This document shows, in pieces, positions 42,711 to 52,546 of a stretch of DNA of 64,000 nucleotides (within the stretch, counting starts at the first letter, position 1; every line of letters starts with the position of its first letter). Location of the stretch: assembly GCF_018614615.1 (NCBI RefSeq), contig NZ_JAGGOK010000030.1:26241-90240 (forward strand). The letters run 5' to 3'. The stretch comes from Streptomyces sp. ISL-100 (GTDB taxonomy: Bacteria > Actinomycetota > Actinomycetes > Streptomycetales > Streptomycetaceae). The position numbers and the translations under genes are program-made. A model generated the notes under the pieces. That model did no database searches. It saw only the letters and a list, made by a program, of their open reading frames with translations, and was not told where the DNA came from.

Positions 42711-42948
42711 ACGGCTCTCCCAACGTTCCGAGGGGGGCTGGGGTCGTTGCCGAGACGGTAGTGACTGACCGGTAGGTACGGAGCTGGCCGGGAAGCTCAG
42801 CTTTGCTGACCCCAGATATCAACGACTCAGGAGCGAACCAGGGACGCGGCGGAGGTGGCGAGCCACTGGAGAGCCACTGGGGGCGGGGCCAGAGGCGTTG
42901 GTTGCTTCTGGTGGTGGAGCCGCCCCTTTCGGGAGTTTGGCGGTTCCG

Positions 42949-43186
42949 GCGCAAGGCCCGTCTGCCGGGTACGAACTCGCACTCCTCGACCACACGGGTG
43001 GAGAACGTGGACGTGGAATGGGACCGGCTTGTTGCTCGCGAAGGGCTGCATCCCGTCTTCGAACTCCGCAGCGAGGAATTCGGACAGAGGCACTTCATCG
43101 TGGCCGACCCGAATGGGATCCTGATCGACGTCATTACGCCCATTGCCCCAACCGGCGAATACTCCCAGCAGTACGTCAATAGCTGA
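42949..43186 (+). pseudogene. VOC (glyoxalase-fold) family remnant
   Basis: Pieces of one VOC protein occur in two frames: AGYELALLDHT (42964-42996) in one, then VENVDVEWDRLVAREGLHPVFELRSEEFG and FIVADPNGILIDVITPIAPTGEYSQQYVNS (42998-43186) in another. Normal relatives have about 25 residues between them and a longer N-terminus, so there is an internal deletion with frame change plus loss of the 5' end. No start or ribosome site fits. Decayed gene rather than a real short protein. Confidence 0.6.
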
Positions 43187-43271
43187 GCCCGAAGGGCGTG
43201 TTCCCTTCGTACCGACAGGGCGGCTCGGCCCTTGGTGCGATCAACCCGCCACTTATGTGGGGGAGTGGCCG

Positions 43272-44327
43272 TCAGGTGTCTTCCGGCCGGGGGGGGGTGT
43301 CCGCCGCTCCGGTGGCCGCGTCCGGAGCCCCCACCCGGTATGTCCCCGGCGTCGTTCCCGTCCAGCGGCGGAACGCGCGGTGGAAGGACGTGTCCTCGGA
43401 GAAGCCGAGTCTGGCTGCCAGTTCCGCGATCGGTTCGCGGCCTTCTGCCAGGCCCGCGATCGCCGCGTCGCGGCGTACCGCGTCCTTCAGCTGCTGGAAA
43501 GACGTCGACTCCTGCTGAAGGCGGCGGCGCAGTGTCGCCGGGCTGACCGCCAGGCGGGCCGCCGTCTCCCCGAGGGACGGGAGGCGGGGGGAGGCGCGCA
43601 GCGACTGGGCCAAGGTGTGGCGGACCTGTTCGGCCACCGTCGTGCCGTACTCGCGGCGGCTGAGCAGCTCGAAGGGGGCGCGTCTCAGCATCGCGTGCAG
43701 TTCCGCCTCGTCCCGTACGAGCGGGGAGGTGAGCCAGCGCGCGTCGAAGCCGGCGCCCGTACGGTCGGTGCCGAAGCGGACCGGGCAGCCGAAAAGGGTG
43801 TCGTACTCGTCCTTGTGCGGGGGCGGCGGGTAGGGGAAGTCGGCCCAGCGCAGGGGGATGCGGCGGCCTATCAGCCAGCTGCACAGCCGGTGCCAGATAA
43901 TCAGCAGGCACTCGGTGAGGAACCGGTCCTCGTCGCGGTCCGGGGCGATGCGGACGGTGAACACCGCCTCGCTTCCCGTCCGTCGCAGTTCGAGGTCCGG
44001 GCCGCCCGGAAACAGGCCGTAGAAGGCCGTTCCGCGCTCGACCGCCGTCCCCAGGTCCCGGCAGCCCAGCGCGGCGTAACACATCATCGCGAACGTGCCC
44101 GGCCTGCTCGGTACGGAGGCCAGCCCCAGGAACTCGTCCTGCGTGGCCCCGTACAGCGCCCGGAACAAGCCCGCGAACTGCGCCGCCGTGACACGCGCCC
44201 TGTCGTCGCCCAGGAGGAGCGGCGGGATGTTGCCCGCCTGGAGCAGTGGCACCGTGTCGATGCCACGGCGCTCGGCGCCGCGCAGCACAGCCCGTACATG
44301 GTGCACGGTGATCGTCCGCTTCGCCAT
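43272..44327 (-). CDS. AraC family transcriptional regulator (PF12625 N-terminal domain)
   Basis: 351 residues from ATG 44327. N-terminal Arabinose_bd (PF12625)-type domain (VRAVLRGAERRGIDTVPLLQAGNIPPLLL...AALGCRDLGTAVERGTAFYGLF), with the C-terminal AraC HTH pair (LPSLGETAARLAVSPATLRRRLQQESTSFQQLKDAVRRDAAIAGLAEG and IAELAARLGFSEDTSFHRAFRRWTGTTPGTYR). Such regulators often control lipid or aromatic metabolism. Divergent from the second acyl-CoA synthetase 95 bp away, which is its probable target. Confidence 0.92.
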   Translation of the reverse strand: MAKRTITVHHVRAVLRGAERRGIDTVPLLQAGNIPPLLLGDDRARVTAAQFAGLFRALYGATQDEFLGLASVPSRPGTFAMMCYAALGCRDLGTAVERGTAFYGLFPGGPDLELRRTGSEAVFTVRIAPDRDEDRFLTECLLIIWHRLCSWLIGRRIPLRWADFPYPPPPHKDEYDTLFGCPVRFGTDRTGAGFDARWLTSPLVRDEAELHAMLRRAPFELLSRREYGTTVAEQVRHTLAQSLRASPRLPSLGETAARLAVSPATLRRRLQQESTSFQQLKDAVRRDAAIAGLAEGREPIAELAARLGFSEDTSFHRAFRRWTGTTPGTYRVGAPDAATGAADTPPRPEDT

Positions 44328-44422
44328 GGTCAACGACGGTAGCGGGGATGAGCGGCGAGGTCAGTGGTGGTGACGTTTCCCGTCATCCCCCGCGGCCTCC
44401 GGTCGTACCTACCGTCGGACGC

Positions 44423-46198
44423 ATGAGTCGCATCAGTGGAACTCGACGGCCAGAGACGCTCGCGGTGTTCACCGAGTGGGCGGGGCAGCGGTACGGCGAT
44501 CATCCGGCGCTGCGCGCGAAGGGCATGCCGCCCGTCTCGTACGCCGAACTGCGCGACACCGTCCGCGAGATCGCCTGCGGGCTGATCGGTCCCGGCACCG
44601 GTGTCCGGGCGGGCGACCGCGTGGCGATCCTCTCCGACACCCGTGTCGAGTGGACGTACGCGCACTTCGCGGTCTTCGCGGCGGGCGCGGTCGTCGTACC
44701 CGTGTATCCGACGGCGGGCGACGAGGAGCTCGCCTGGGTCCTCGCCGACTCCGGCGCCACGGTGGTGATCTGCGAGAACGCCGAGCGGGCGGCGCGGGTG
44801 GAGGGCGTACGCTCCAAGACCCCGGCCGTCCGGCACGTCGTCCTGATGGACGAACTCCGCGCGCTGCCCGGTCCGGCCGCCACCGTGGAGGAAGCCGCGG
44901 AGGAAGCCGTGGAGATACTCGCCGCGCGGGGCGCCGCCGTCGTGGACAGCGATCTGGCGTCGATCGTCTACACGTCGGGGACCACGGGGCTCCCCAAAGG
45001 CTGCCGCCTCACCCACGGCAACTTCGGGGCCGTGCTCGAAGCCAACCTGGATGTGATTCACGGTGCGCCGGGGGACCGCACGTACCTCTATCTCCCGCTC
45101 GCCCATCTCCTCGCCCAGCTCATCGAGTTCACGACCTTGCTGTACGGCGGCGAGCTCCGCTATTTCGGCGGCCGCATCGAGGATGTCGTGAGCGAGCTGG
45201 CCGAGGTGCGGCCGACGCACCTGCCGTCCGTTCCCCGGCTGTTCGAGAAGGTGCACTCGGTGGTGCTGTCGCTGGCCGAGTCGCAGGAGGGCGGGCGTGA
45301 GCGGTTCGAGGAGGCGGTACGGATCGGGCTGCTGGCGGCGGAGGGGCGGCTGCCGCAGGAGCTGGCGGGCGCGTACGAAGAAGCCGACCAGCGGCTGTAC
45401 AGCTTGGTCAGGGACGTCTTCGGTGGTCAGTTGCGCTGGGCGTTGACCGGGGGAGCACCCATCGCCCCACAGACCATGGACTTCCTGCGGGCCTGCGGCA
45501 TCCAGGTCTTCGAGGGGTACGGAATGACCGAGTCGGGCGGCGTCATCTCGCTCAACCACCCGGGCGCGGTCCGCTACGGAACGGTCGGCCGCCCCATCGC
45601 GGGCTGCGAGGTCCGGATCGCGGACGACGGTGAGGTGCTGGCGCGCGGCCCCATGGTCTTCCCCGGCTATTACGGGGACGAGGCCGCCGCGACGCGCGAG
45701 ACGCTCGACCCGGACGGCTGGCTGCACACGGGGGACCTCGGCGCGCTGGACGCGGACGGGTATCTCAAGATCACCGGGCGCAAGAAGGACTTGATCATCA
45801 CTTCCGCCGGCAAGAACCTCACCCCGTCGCTGGTCGAACAGGCCGTCCAGCAGCAGTCGCCGCTCATCTCGCACGTGGTGATGGTGGGCGACCGTCGCCC
45901 GTACCCCGTCGCGCTGATCACCCTCGACGCCGAGGAGGTCGCCGGCTGGGCGGCCCGCGAGGGGCGCGACCCCAGCGACCCCGGTGCCGTGCCCGACGCC
46001 GTCCGGGCCCTGATTCAGGAGGCGGTCGACGCGGCGAACGAGCGGGTCTCGCGGCCGGCGCGGATCCGCGCCTTCGCCGTACTCGACGAGGACTTCACGG
46101 TGGACAGCGGCGTGCTGACGCCGACGCTGAAGGTCCGGCGGCGGGCAGTTGTCGAGCGGTACGCCGCCGAGATAGAGGCGCTGTACGACGCCGACTGA
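44423..46198 (+). CDS. Long-chain acyl-CoA synthetase (AMP-forming), second copy
   Basis: 591 residues from ATG 44423. Motifs parallel those of the 39460 gene: SIVYTSGTTGLPKGC, FEGYGMTESGG, WLHTGDLGALDADGYLKITGRKKDLIITSAGKNLTPS and LTPTLKVRRRAV. About 60 residues shorter because it lacks the Ser/Glu tail and the loop after residue 290. No clear ribosome site; a TACCGT-like -10 region just upstream of the ATG may give a leaderless message. Regulated perhaps by the AraC-type neighbour. Confidence 0.92.
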   Translation: MSRISGTRRPETLAVFTEWAGQRYGDHPALRAKGMPPVSYAELRDTVREIACGLIGPGTGVRAGDRVAILSDTRVEWTYAHFAVFAAGAVVVPVYPTAGDEELAWVLADSGATVVICENAERAARVEGVRSKTPAVRHVVLMDELRALPGPAATVEEAAEEAVEILAARGAAVVDSDLASIVYTSGTTGLPKGCRLTHGNFGAVLEANLDVIHGAPGDRTYLYLPLAHLLAQLIEFTTLLYGGELRYFGGRIEDVVSELAEVRPTHLPSVPRLFEKVHSVVLSLAESQEGGRERFEEAVRIGLLAAEGRLPQELAGAYEEADQRLYSLVRDVFGGQLRWALTGGAPIAPQTMDFLRACGIQVFEGYGMTESGGVISLNHPGAVRYGTVGRPIAGCEVRIADDGEVLARGPMVFPGYYGDEAAATRETLDPDGWLHTGDLGALDADGYLKITGRKKDLIITSAGKNLTPSLVEQAVQQQSPLISHVVMVGDRRPYPVALITLDAEEVAGWAAREGRDPSDPGAVPDAVRALIQEAVDAANERVSRPARIRAFAVLDEDFTVDSGVLTPTLKVRRRAVVERYAAEIEALYDAD

Positions 46199-46224
46199 TC
46201 GCCCATGCCTGTCCGTATACAGGC

Positions 46225-46256
46225 AGGAGCCCCGTTCCTCGCGGAACGGGGCTCCT
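46225..46256. terminator. Terminator between synthetase and csp
   Basis: AGGAGCCCCGTTCC (46225-46238) with GGAACGGGGCTCCT (46243-46256): 14-bp perfect stem, 4-nt loop. It can serve both convergent genes. Confidence 0.85.
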
Positions 46257-46298
46257 TGGGTACTGCTACTTCGACCGCGATCGGGTCGGACCGGGCAA

Positions 46299-46502
46299 CT
46301 AGACCGGGGTGACGTTCTCCGCCTGCGGGCCCTTCGGGCCCTGCGTGACGTCGAAGTTCACCTGCTGGTTTTCCTCAAGCGAGCGGAAACCAGACGCGTT
46401 GATCGCGGAGTAGTGGACGAAGACATCCGGGCCGCCGCCGTCCTGGGCGATGAAGCCGAAGCCCTTTTCAGCGTTGAACCACTTGACGGTTCCGGTAGCC
46501 AT
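46299..46502 (-). CDS. Cold-shock protein (CspA family)
   Basis: 67 residues from ATG 46502. Nucleic-acid chaperone: [32 protein letters not shown] holds RNP1 (KGFGFI) and RNP2 (VFVHY), followed by [28 protein letters not shown] lies upstream. The leader is about 85 nt with a promoter at 46596-46624. Ends 43 bp from the 46225 terminator. Confidence 0.96.
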   Translation of the reverse strand: MATGTVKWFNAEKGFGFIAQDGGGPDVFVHYSAINASGFRSLEENQQVNFDVTQGPKGPQAENVTPV

Positions 46503-46568
46503 AAGCCCTCCTATGGGCCAAAGGGTTGCCCTGCTCCAGAACCTGCAAAGAAGTCTGAAAACTACAAA

Positions 46569-46596
46569 AGCCTGCGGGTCACATGCTCCGCAGGCT
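46569..46596. promoter_or_regulatory. Inverted repeat at the csp promoter start region
   Basis: AGCCTGCGG (46569-46577) and CCGCAGGCT (46588-46596), 9-bp perfect arms, 10-nt gap. The predicted csp transcription start (about 46589, minus strand) falls in it, so it acts as DNA or as a partial 5' structure. Confidence 0.45.
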
Positions 46597-46624
46597 CTGT
46601 ACTGCAAGGGAAACCAAACTGCAA
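46596..46624 (-). promoter_or_regulatory. Predicted csp promoter
   Basis: On the minus strand TTGCAG (-35, 46619-46624), 17-nt spacer, TACAGA (-10, 46596-46601), good spacing for the primary sigma factor. Confidence 0.5.
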
Positions 46625-46845
46625 CTTGCGGCGAGCGTAGCACGCACTCTCAGGAGAGTGGAAGAGGGAAAGATCACGTCACCCGGAAGTTTGACAGCGT
46701 CTTCCAGCAGGCCTTTCGACGGTAATGCGGAGGGCCCCCGAGAGGCCTCCGGCGATCTTGGGGAGTGGCCCCGACTCGCCCCGGCGGCCCCGGCGTCGGC
46801 CCCCGGGTCGGCCCCGGCGTCGGGCTCGGCGGTGGACAGGTCTAG

Positions 46846-47718
<873 letters not shown>

Positions 47719-47788
47719 CCACGTCGCCCCCTAGGCTGCTGGCGACAGCAGGCAAGTCGCCGGCGGTGGTACGGGGGAGGACGAGGGC

Positions 47789-49426
47789 ATGCAGCCGCTC
47801 GACGCGGGTGATCCGCAGACCATCGGCGCGTACCGGATCCTCGGCAGGCTGGGCGCCGGCGGCATGGGCCGCGTATTCCTCGGGCGCAGTGCGGGTGGAC
47901 GTACGGTCGCGGTCAAGGTCGCGCATCCGCACTTCGCGCTCGACGACGAGTTCCGCGCCCGCTTCCGGCGCGAGGTGGCGGCGGCCCGGCGGGTCGGCGG
48001 CGAGTGGACGGCGCCCGTGCTGGACGCGGACCCGGATGCCCCTGTGCCGTGGGTGGCCACCGGGTACGTCGCCGGGCCCACGCTGACGGAGGCCGTCGCC
48101 GACGCCGGGCCGCTGCCCGCGTACGCGGTGCGCGCTCTGGGCGCGGGGCTCGCGGAGGCGCTGAGCGCGGTGCACGGGCTCGGTCTCGTACACCGGGACG
48201 TCAAGCCGTCGAACGTCATGCTGACGCTCGACGGGCCCCGGCTGATCGACTTCGGCATCGCGCGCGCCACCGACGGCACCGCGTCGCTCACCTCCACCGG
48301 TGTGTCCATCGGCTCGCCCGGTTACATGTCGCCCGAGCAGATCCTCAGCAAGGACGTGACGGGCGCGGCCGACGTGTTCTCGCTGGGTGCGGTGCTGGCG
48401 TACGCCGCGCTGGGCGAGGCACCGTTCCCCGGCGACTCGTCGGCGGCGCTGCTCTACAAGGTGGTGCACGAGGAGCCGCGGCTGGACGGGCTGGACGCGC
48501 TCGACGGTGAATTGCGCGAGGTGGTCGGCGCCTGTCTGGCCAAGGAGGCGGCGGACCGGCCGTCCCCGGAGGAAGTGGCGCGGCGGCTCGCGCCGGGCGG
48601 GGCCGCGCAGTTGGTGGCGGCGGGGTGGCTGCCGGGGCCGCTGGTCGAGCGGGCGGGGCGGGCGGCGGTGCGGCTGCTCGACCTGGAACCGGCGACGGCG
48701 CCGCCGGGGGATTCGGGGCCGGTGCCGTTCAGCAGCCCGGCGGTGGGCGTGTTCGGGCCGCCGCCGGCTTCCTTCGGGAGCGGGAGTGGGGGCGTGGGTG
48801 CGGGTGTTGCGCCCGTCGTACCGGGTGGTGGGACCGGCACCGCGACCGCGTCCGATGCGGCGGGCCGCGTTTCGTTCTCGCTGACCACCGAGAACTCCGC
48901 CCCCGACGCCCGGGGCCGCGGCCGCCGCAGGAGCTGCACGGTGGTTCTCGCCGTCGCGGGCGCGCTGGCGGTGGTGACGGTGGGCGGCTCGGTCCTCCTG
49001 AGCGGGCTGTCCGGCGACGACTCCAACGCGGAGAAGGACAGCGGCGGCCAGGACACTCCCCCCGCCGCCGCGGCCGGCGTGCCCAAGGCCTTCACCGGCA
49101 CGTGGGAGGGAAGCGTCACGGCGGGCGGCGTCGCCAGCCAGTACTCCGTCAAGATCAGCGGCGGGACGAAGGGCGAGGACGTGGCCCGTACGACGAACAC
49201 CTTCGGCCCGCTCAAGTGCAACGGTCTGGGCGAACTGGCCTCCGTGACCGCGAACAAGCTCCGCATCACCGACCGCGCCGACCCGGCTCGCCCCTCCACC
49301 CCCGGCTGCGCGAGCGGCACCGTTCAGGTCACGTACACGCTGGAGAAGGACGGCACTCTGACCGTCAGGGCGCAGGGCAAGGGAACCGGGAACCCGGCGG
49401 GTTCGCTGCGCCGTCTGGACCGCTGA
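47789..49426 (+). CDS. Ser/Thr protein kinase, membrane anchored (PknB-like)
   Basis: 545 residues from ATG 47789. Hanks-type kinase: Gly-rich loop GRLGAGGMGRVFLG, VAVK Lys43, HRDVKPSN catalytic Asp137, DFG 154-156 and activation loop SPGYMSPEQ. Pro/Gly-rich juxtamembrane linker, one membrane helix (about 382-406), and an extracytoplasmic beta-rich domain (KAFTGTWEGSVTAGGVASQYSVKISGG...GCASGTVQVTYTLEKDG). Lies 70 bp after mqnA; the second kinase follows, perhaps a duplicated pair. Confidence 0.93.
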   Translation: MQPLDAGDPQTIGAYRILGRLGAGGMGRVFLGRSAGGRTVAVKVAHPHFALDDEFRARFRREVAAARRVGGEWTAPVLDADPDAPVPWVATGYVAGPTLTEAVADAGPLPAYAVRALGAGLAEALSAVHGLGLVHRDVKPSNVMLTLDGPRLIDFGIARATDGTASLTSTGVSIGSPGYMSPEQILSKDVTGAADVFSLGAVLAYAALGEAPFPGDSSAALLYKVVHEEPRLDGLDALDGELREVVGACLAKEAADRPSPEEVARRLAPGGAAQLVAAGWLPGPLVERAGRAAVRLLDLEPATAPPGDSGPVPFSSPAVGVFGPPPASFGSGSGGVGAGVAPVVPGGGTGTATASDAAGRVSFSLTTENSAPDARGRGRRRSCTVVLAVAGALAVVTVGGSVLLSGLSGDDSNAEKDSGGQDTPPAAAAGVPKAFTGTWEGSVTAGGVASQYSVKISGGTKGEDVARTTNTFGPLKCNGLGELASVTANKLRITDRADPARPSTPGCASGTVQVTYTLEKDGTLTVRAQGKGTGNPAGSLRRLDR

Positions 49427-49504
49427 GGCAGACCCGCGTTCGCCGCGCAGTCGGCGATCCCCGGTGAGGGCGGAGCCGTTGCCCGCCGTTATCGTGACGG
49501 AGCC

Positions 49505-51193
49505 ATGCCAGACGGGGGAGCGAAGGGGCGCACGGTGCGGAACGGCGCGAGGGCTGACGAGGTCGCCGACGAGGGACGGCTGGTCGCCGGGCGGTACCGG
49601 CTGCTGGAGCAGATCGGACGCGGTGGCATGGGCACCGTGTGGCGAGCCGAGGACGAACTGCTGGGCCGCCATGTGGCGCTGAAGAAGCTGCACGTGTCGC
49701 CACATCTGGCCGACGACGAGCGGGACACGCTGTACGAGAGGACGCGCCGCGAGGCACGCAGCGCGGCCCGTATCACGCACCCGAACGTGGTCGTGGTGCA
49801 CGACGTCGTGGACGACGGCGGGCTGCCGTGCATCGTCATGGAGTACGTCCCGTCCCGGACGCTCGGTGAGGTGCTGAAGCAGGACGGGCCCCTGCCGCCC
49901 CAGGAGGCGGCCCGGATCGGCCGCGGAATGATCGCCGCTCTGCGGGCCGCGCACGCCGCCGGGGTGCTGCACCGCGACGTCAAGCCGGGCAATGTGCTCC
50001 TGGGCGCGGACGGCCGAGTGGTCCTGACGGACTTCGGTATCGCCGTCGCGTCCGGAACGTCCACGCTGACCAAGACCGGGGAGCTGGTCGGGTCCGTGGA
50101 CTACGTCGCCCCGGAGCGGGTCAGGGGCGGGAAGCCGGGGCCCGCCTCCGACCTGTGGGCGCTGGGGGCGACGCTGTATCAGGCGGTGGAGGGACGCCCG
50201 CCGTTCCGCAAGGACACGGCGATCGAGACGGCGTACGCGATCGCCGTCGACCCGCTGGTCCCGCCTCGCGGGGCAGGGCCGCTGGCCCTGCTGATCGAGC
50301 AGCTTCTGACAAAAGATCCGCAGACACGTCCGCCGGCCGAGACGGTGGAGCTGCGGCTGCGCGCGCCGGCGGAGGCACAGTTCGCGCAACCACCGGGGCC
50401 GGTCAGCCGGAACGCCGAAGGCAGAGCGATGGCCACGGCGCCGACGGCCGCGTCGCCCGATCGCGATGGCCCCGACGTTCCCGACGGCCCGGGCCGGGCG
50501 TCCGAGCACCCGCGGAAATCCCCACACGCGCGCCCGCACACGCCCCCGCGCCGCCGTGTCGCCGTCCGGGCGGCCGTCGTGGCGGTCGTCGCCGTGGCGG
50601 CGGCAGCTGCCACAGTCCTGATGCTGCGCCCGGAGAGCGGCTCACAGACCACGCCATCGCAGGGCGGCCAGGTCGAGAAGCCGTCCGGCACATCGGCGGG
50701 GCCGGTTTCCCCGACGGCGAAGCCGTCTCCTGTCCCGGACGGTTACCACCTGGTGCGGGAGAGAGAGGTCGGGCTCTCCTTCCCCGTCCCGGACGGCTGG
50801 ACCCGCAAGGAACTGCCCGACAGCACGATCGTGTACATCGATCCGACGGAGCTGGCCAGCCTGCGCGTGAATGTCCTCGACTTCGCGAGCACCAGCCCCC
50901 TTCAGCACTGGAAGGACGACGAAGCCAAGTCGCTGCGCGAGGGCAAACTGCCCGGCTACAAGCAGCGGCGGATGCAGACCACGTCCTACCGGGGGCAGCC
51001 GGCTGCGATCTGGGAATTCACCTTCCAGGGCAGGGCGCGCGAGTTCCAGGCGATCGACCTCGGGTTCGGCCGGCCGGGCGAGAAGGAGTACGCGATCTAC
51101 CTCTCGGCGCCGAGCGCGGACTGGGCCGCGTTCAGGCCGGTCTTCGACCACGTCGGTGACGGCCTGCACATCGAGAGTGAACAGACTGGCTGA
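49505..51193 (+). CDS. Ser/Thr protein kinase, membrane anchored
   Basis: 562 residues from ATG 49505. Kinase motifs: IGRGGMGTVWRAED loop, Lys60, HRDVKPGN with catalytic Asp158, DFG 176-178, VDYVAPERVRGG. Linker, one membrane helix (about 353-374), then an extracytoplasmic domain (VGLSFPVPDGWTRKELPDSTIVYIDPTELASLRVNVLDF...FAAFRPVFDHVGDGLHIE) similar to LpqN-like sensors. Same orientation as the preceding kinase, 78 bp apart. The stop codon lies inside an 8-bp tandem repeat. Confidence 0.93.
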   Translation: MPDGGAKGRTVRNGARADEVADEGRLVAGRYRLLEQIGRGGMGTVWRAEDELLGRHVALKKLHVSPHLADDERDTLYERTRREARSAARITHPNVVVVHDVVDDGGLPCIVMEYVPSRTLGEVLKQDGPLPPQEAARIGRGMIAALRAAHAAGVLHRDVKPGNVLLGADGRVVLTDFGIAVASGTSTLTKTGELVGSVDYVAPERVRGGKPGPASDLWALGATLYQAVEGRPPFRKDTAIETAYAIAVDPLVPPRGAGPLALLIEQLLTKDPQTRPPAETVELRLRAPAEAQFAQPPGPVSRNAEGRAMATAPTAASPDRDGPDVPDGPGRASEHPRKSPHARPHTPPRRRVAVRAAVVAVVAVAAAAATVLMLRPESGSQTTPSQGGQVEKPSGTSAGPVSPTAKPSPVPDGYHLVREREVGLSFPVPDGWTRKELPDSTIVYIDPTELASLRVNVLDFASTSPLQHWKDDEAKSLREGKLPGYKQRRMQTTSYRGQPAAIWEFTFQGRAREFQAIDLGFGRPGEKEYAIYLSAPSADWAAFRPVFDHVGDGLHIESEQTG

Positions 51194-51228
51194 CCTGCTG
51201 ACCTGCTGACCTGCTGACCTGCTGAACT
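51189..51228 (+). repeat. GCTGACCT tandem repeat across the kinase stop codon
   Basis: Four perfect GCTGACCT units (51189-51220) and one variant (GCTGAACT). The kinase stop TGA (51191-51193) is in the first unit. The 8-bp period is not a multiple of 3. Confidence 0.9.
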
Positions 51229-51316
51229 GCGGCGTCAACCGGGCGCCCGAAGCTCACCCGCGAGGCTGGCGTAGGCTGGGCCGGTCCGTCCACACCCTGC
51301 CGAAAGGGACACCCCG

Positions 51317-52513
51317 GTGACTGAGAAGGCCGACCTCACAGCCGTCCTCGACCGCGCCGCTGAGGGTGGGCGGATCACCCCGGAAGAGGCACTCGACCTC
51401 TACCGCCACGCGCCGCTGCACGCGCTCGGGCAGGCCGCCGACGCCGTACGCCGCCGCCGTTACGCCGGTACCGAGCACATCGCGACGTACATCATCGAGC
51501 GGAACATCAACTACACGAACTCGTGCGTCACCGCGTGCAAGTTCTGCGCCTTCTACGCCGCGCCCAAGAGTGACAAGGTGTGGACCCGCGACCTCGACGA
51601 CATCCTGCGCCGCTGCGCGGAGACCGTCGAGCTCGGCGGTACGCAGATCATGTTCCAGGGCGGGCACCACCCGGACTACGGCGTCGAGTACTACGAGGAG
51701 CACTTCGCCGCGATCAAGGCGGCGTACCCGCAGCTCGTCATCCACTCCCTCGGCGCCTCCGAGGTCGAGCACATGGCCCGCATCTCCGGTGTGAGCGCCG
51801 AGGACGCGATCCGCCGGATTCACGCCGCCGGTCTCGACTCCTTCGCAGGCGCCGGCGCCGAGCTGCTGCCCGAGCGGCCGCGCAAGGCCATCGCGCCGCT
51901 CAAGGAGTCCGGCGAGCGCTGGCTGGAGATCATGGAGCTCGCGCACCGGCTGGGTGTCGAGTCGACGTCGACGATGCTCATGGGTACGGGCGAGACCAAC
52001 GCCGAGCGCATCGAGCACCTGCGGATGATCCGTGACGTACAGGACCGGACGGGTGGCTTCCGCGCCTTCATCCCGTACACCTACCAGCCGCAGAACAACG
52101 CGCTGAAGGGCCGCACGCAGGCCACGCTCTTCGAGTACCTGCGCCTCATCGCCGTCGCGCGTCTCTTCTTCGACAACATCGCGCACATCCAGGGCTCCTG
52201 GCTGACGGTCGGCAAGGAGGTCGGCCAGCTGTCGCTGCACTACGGCGCGGACGACCTCGGGTCGATCATGCTGGAGGAGAACGTCGTGTCGTCGGCCGGG
52301 GCCAAGCACCGGTCCAACCGGATGGAGATCATCGATCTCATCCGCAAGTCCGGGCGCGTGCCCGCGCAGCGCACGACGACGTACGAGCACATCCTCGTCC
52401 ACGACGACCCGGCGAACGACCCGGTCGACGACCACGTGGTCTCGCACCTCTCGTCGACGGCCATCGAGGGCGGCACCGCGCACCCCGAGCTGAAGATCCT
52501 CAGCAGCAACTGA
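51317..52513 (+). CDS. mqnC: Cyclic dehypoxanthine futalosine synthase
   Basis: Radical SAM enzyme that cyclises dehypoxanthinylfutalosine. 398 residues from GTG 51317. Radical SAM CVTACKFC at residues 70, 74, 77; LGGTQIMFQGGHHPDYGVEYYEEHF, GASEVEHMARISG, SFAGAGAELLPERPRKAIAPLKESG and LTVGKEVGQLSLHYGADDLGSIMLEENVVSSAGA are the CofG/CofH/MqnC motifs. The next gene begins 33 bp later, so co-transcription is likely. Confidence 0.95.
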   Translation: MTEKADLTAVLDRAAEGGRITPEEALDLYRHAPLHALGQAADAVRRRRYAGTEHIATYIIERNINYTNSCVTACKFCAFYAAPKSDKVWTRDLDDILRRCAETVELGGTQIMFQGGHHPDYGVEYYEEHFAAIKAAYPQLVIHSLGASEVEHMARISGVSAEDAIRRIHAAGLDSFAGAGAELLPERPRKAIAPLKESGERWLEIMELAHRLGVESTSTMLMGTGETNAERIEHLRMIRDVQDRTGGFRAFIPYTYQPQNNALKGRTQATLFEYLRLIAVARLFFDNIAHIQGSWLTVGKEVGQLSLHYGADDLGSIMLEENVVSSAGAKHRSNRMEIIDLIRKSGRVPAQRTTTYEHILVHDDPANDPVDDHVVSHLSSTAIEGGTAHPELKILSSN

Positions 52514-52546
52514 ACCGGCTGAGCCGACTACCGCCACGGAGCCGAG

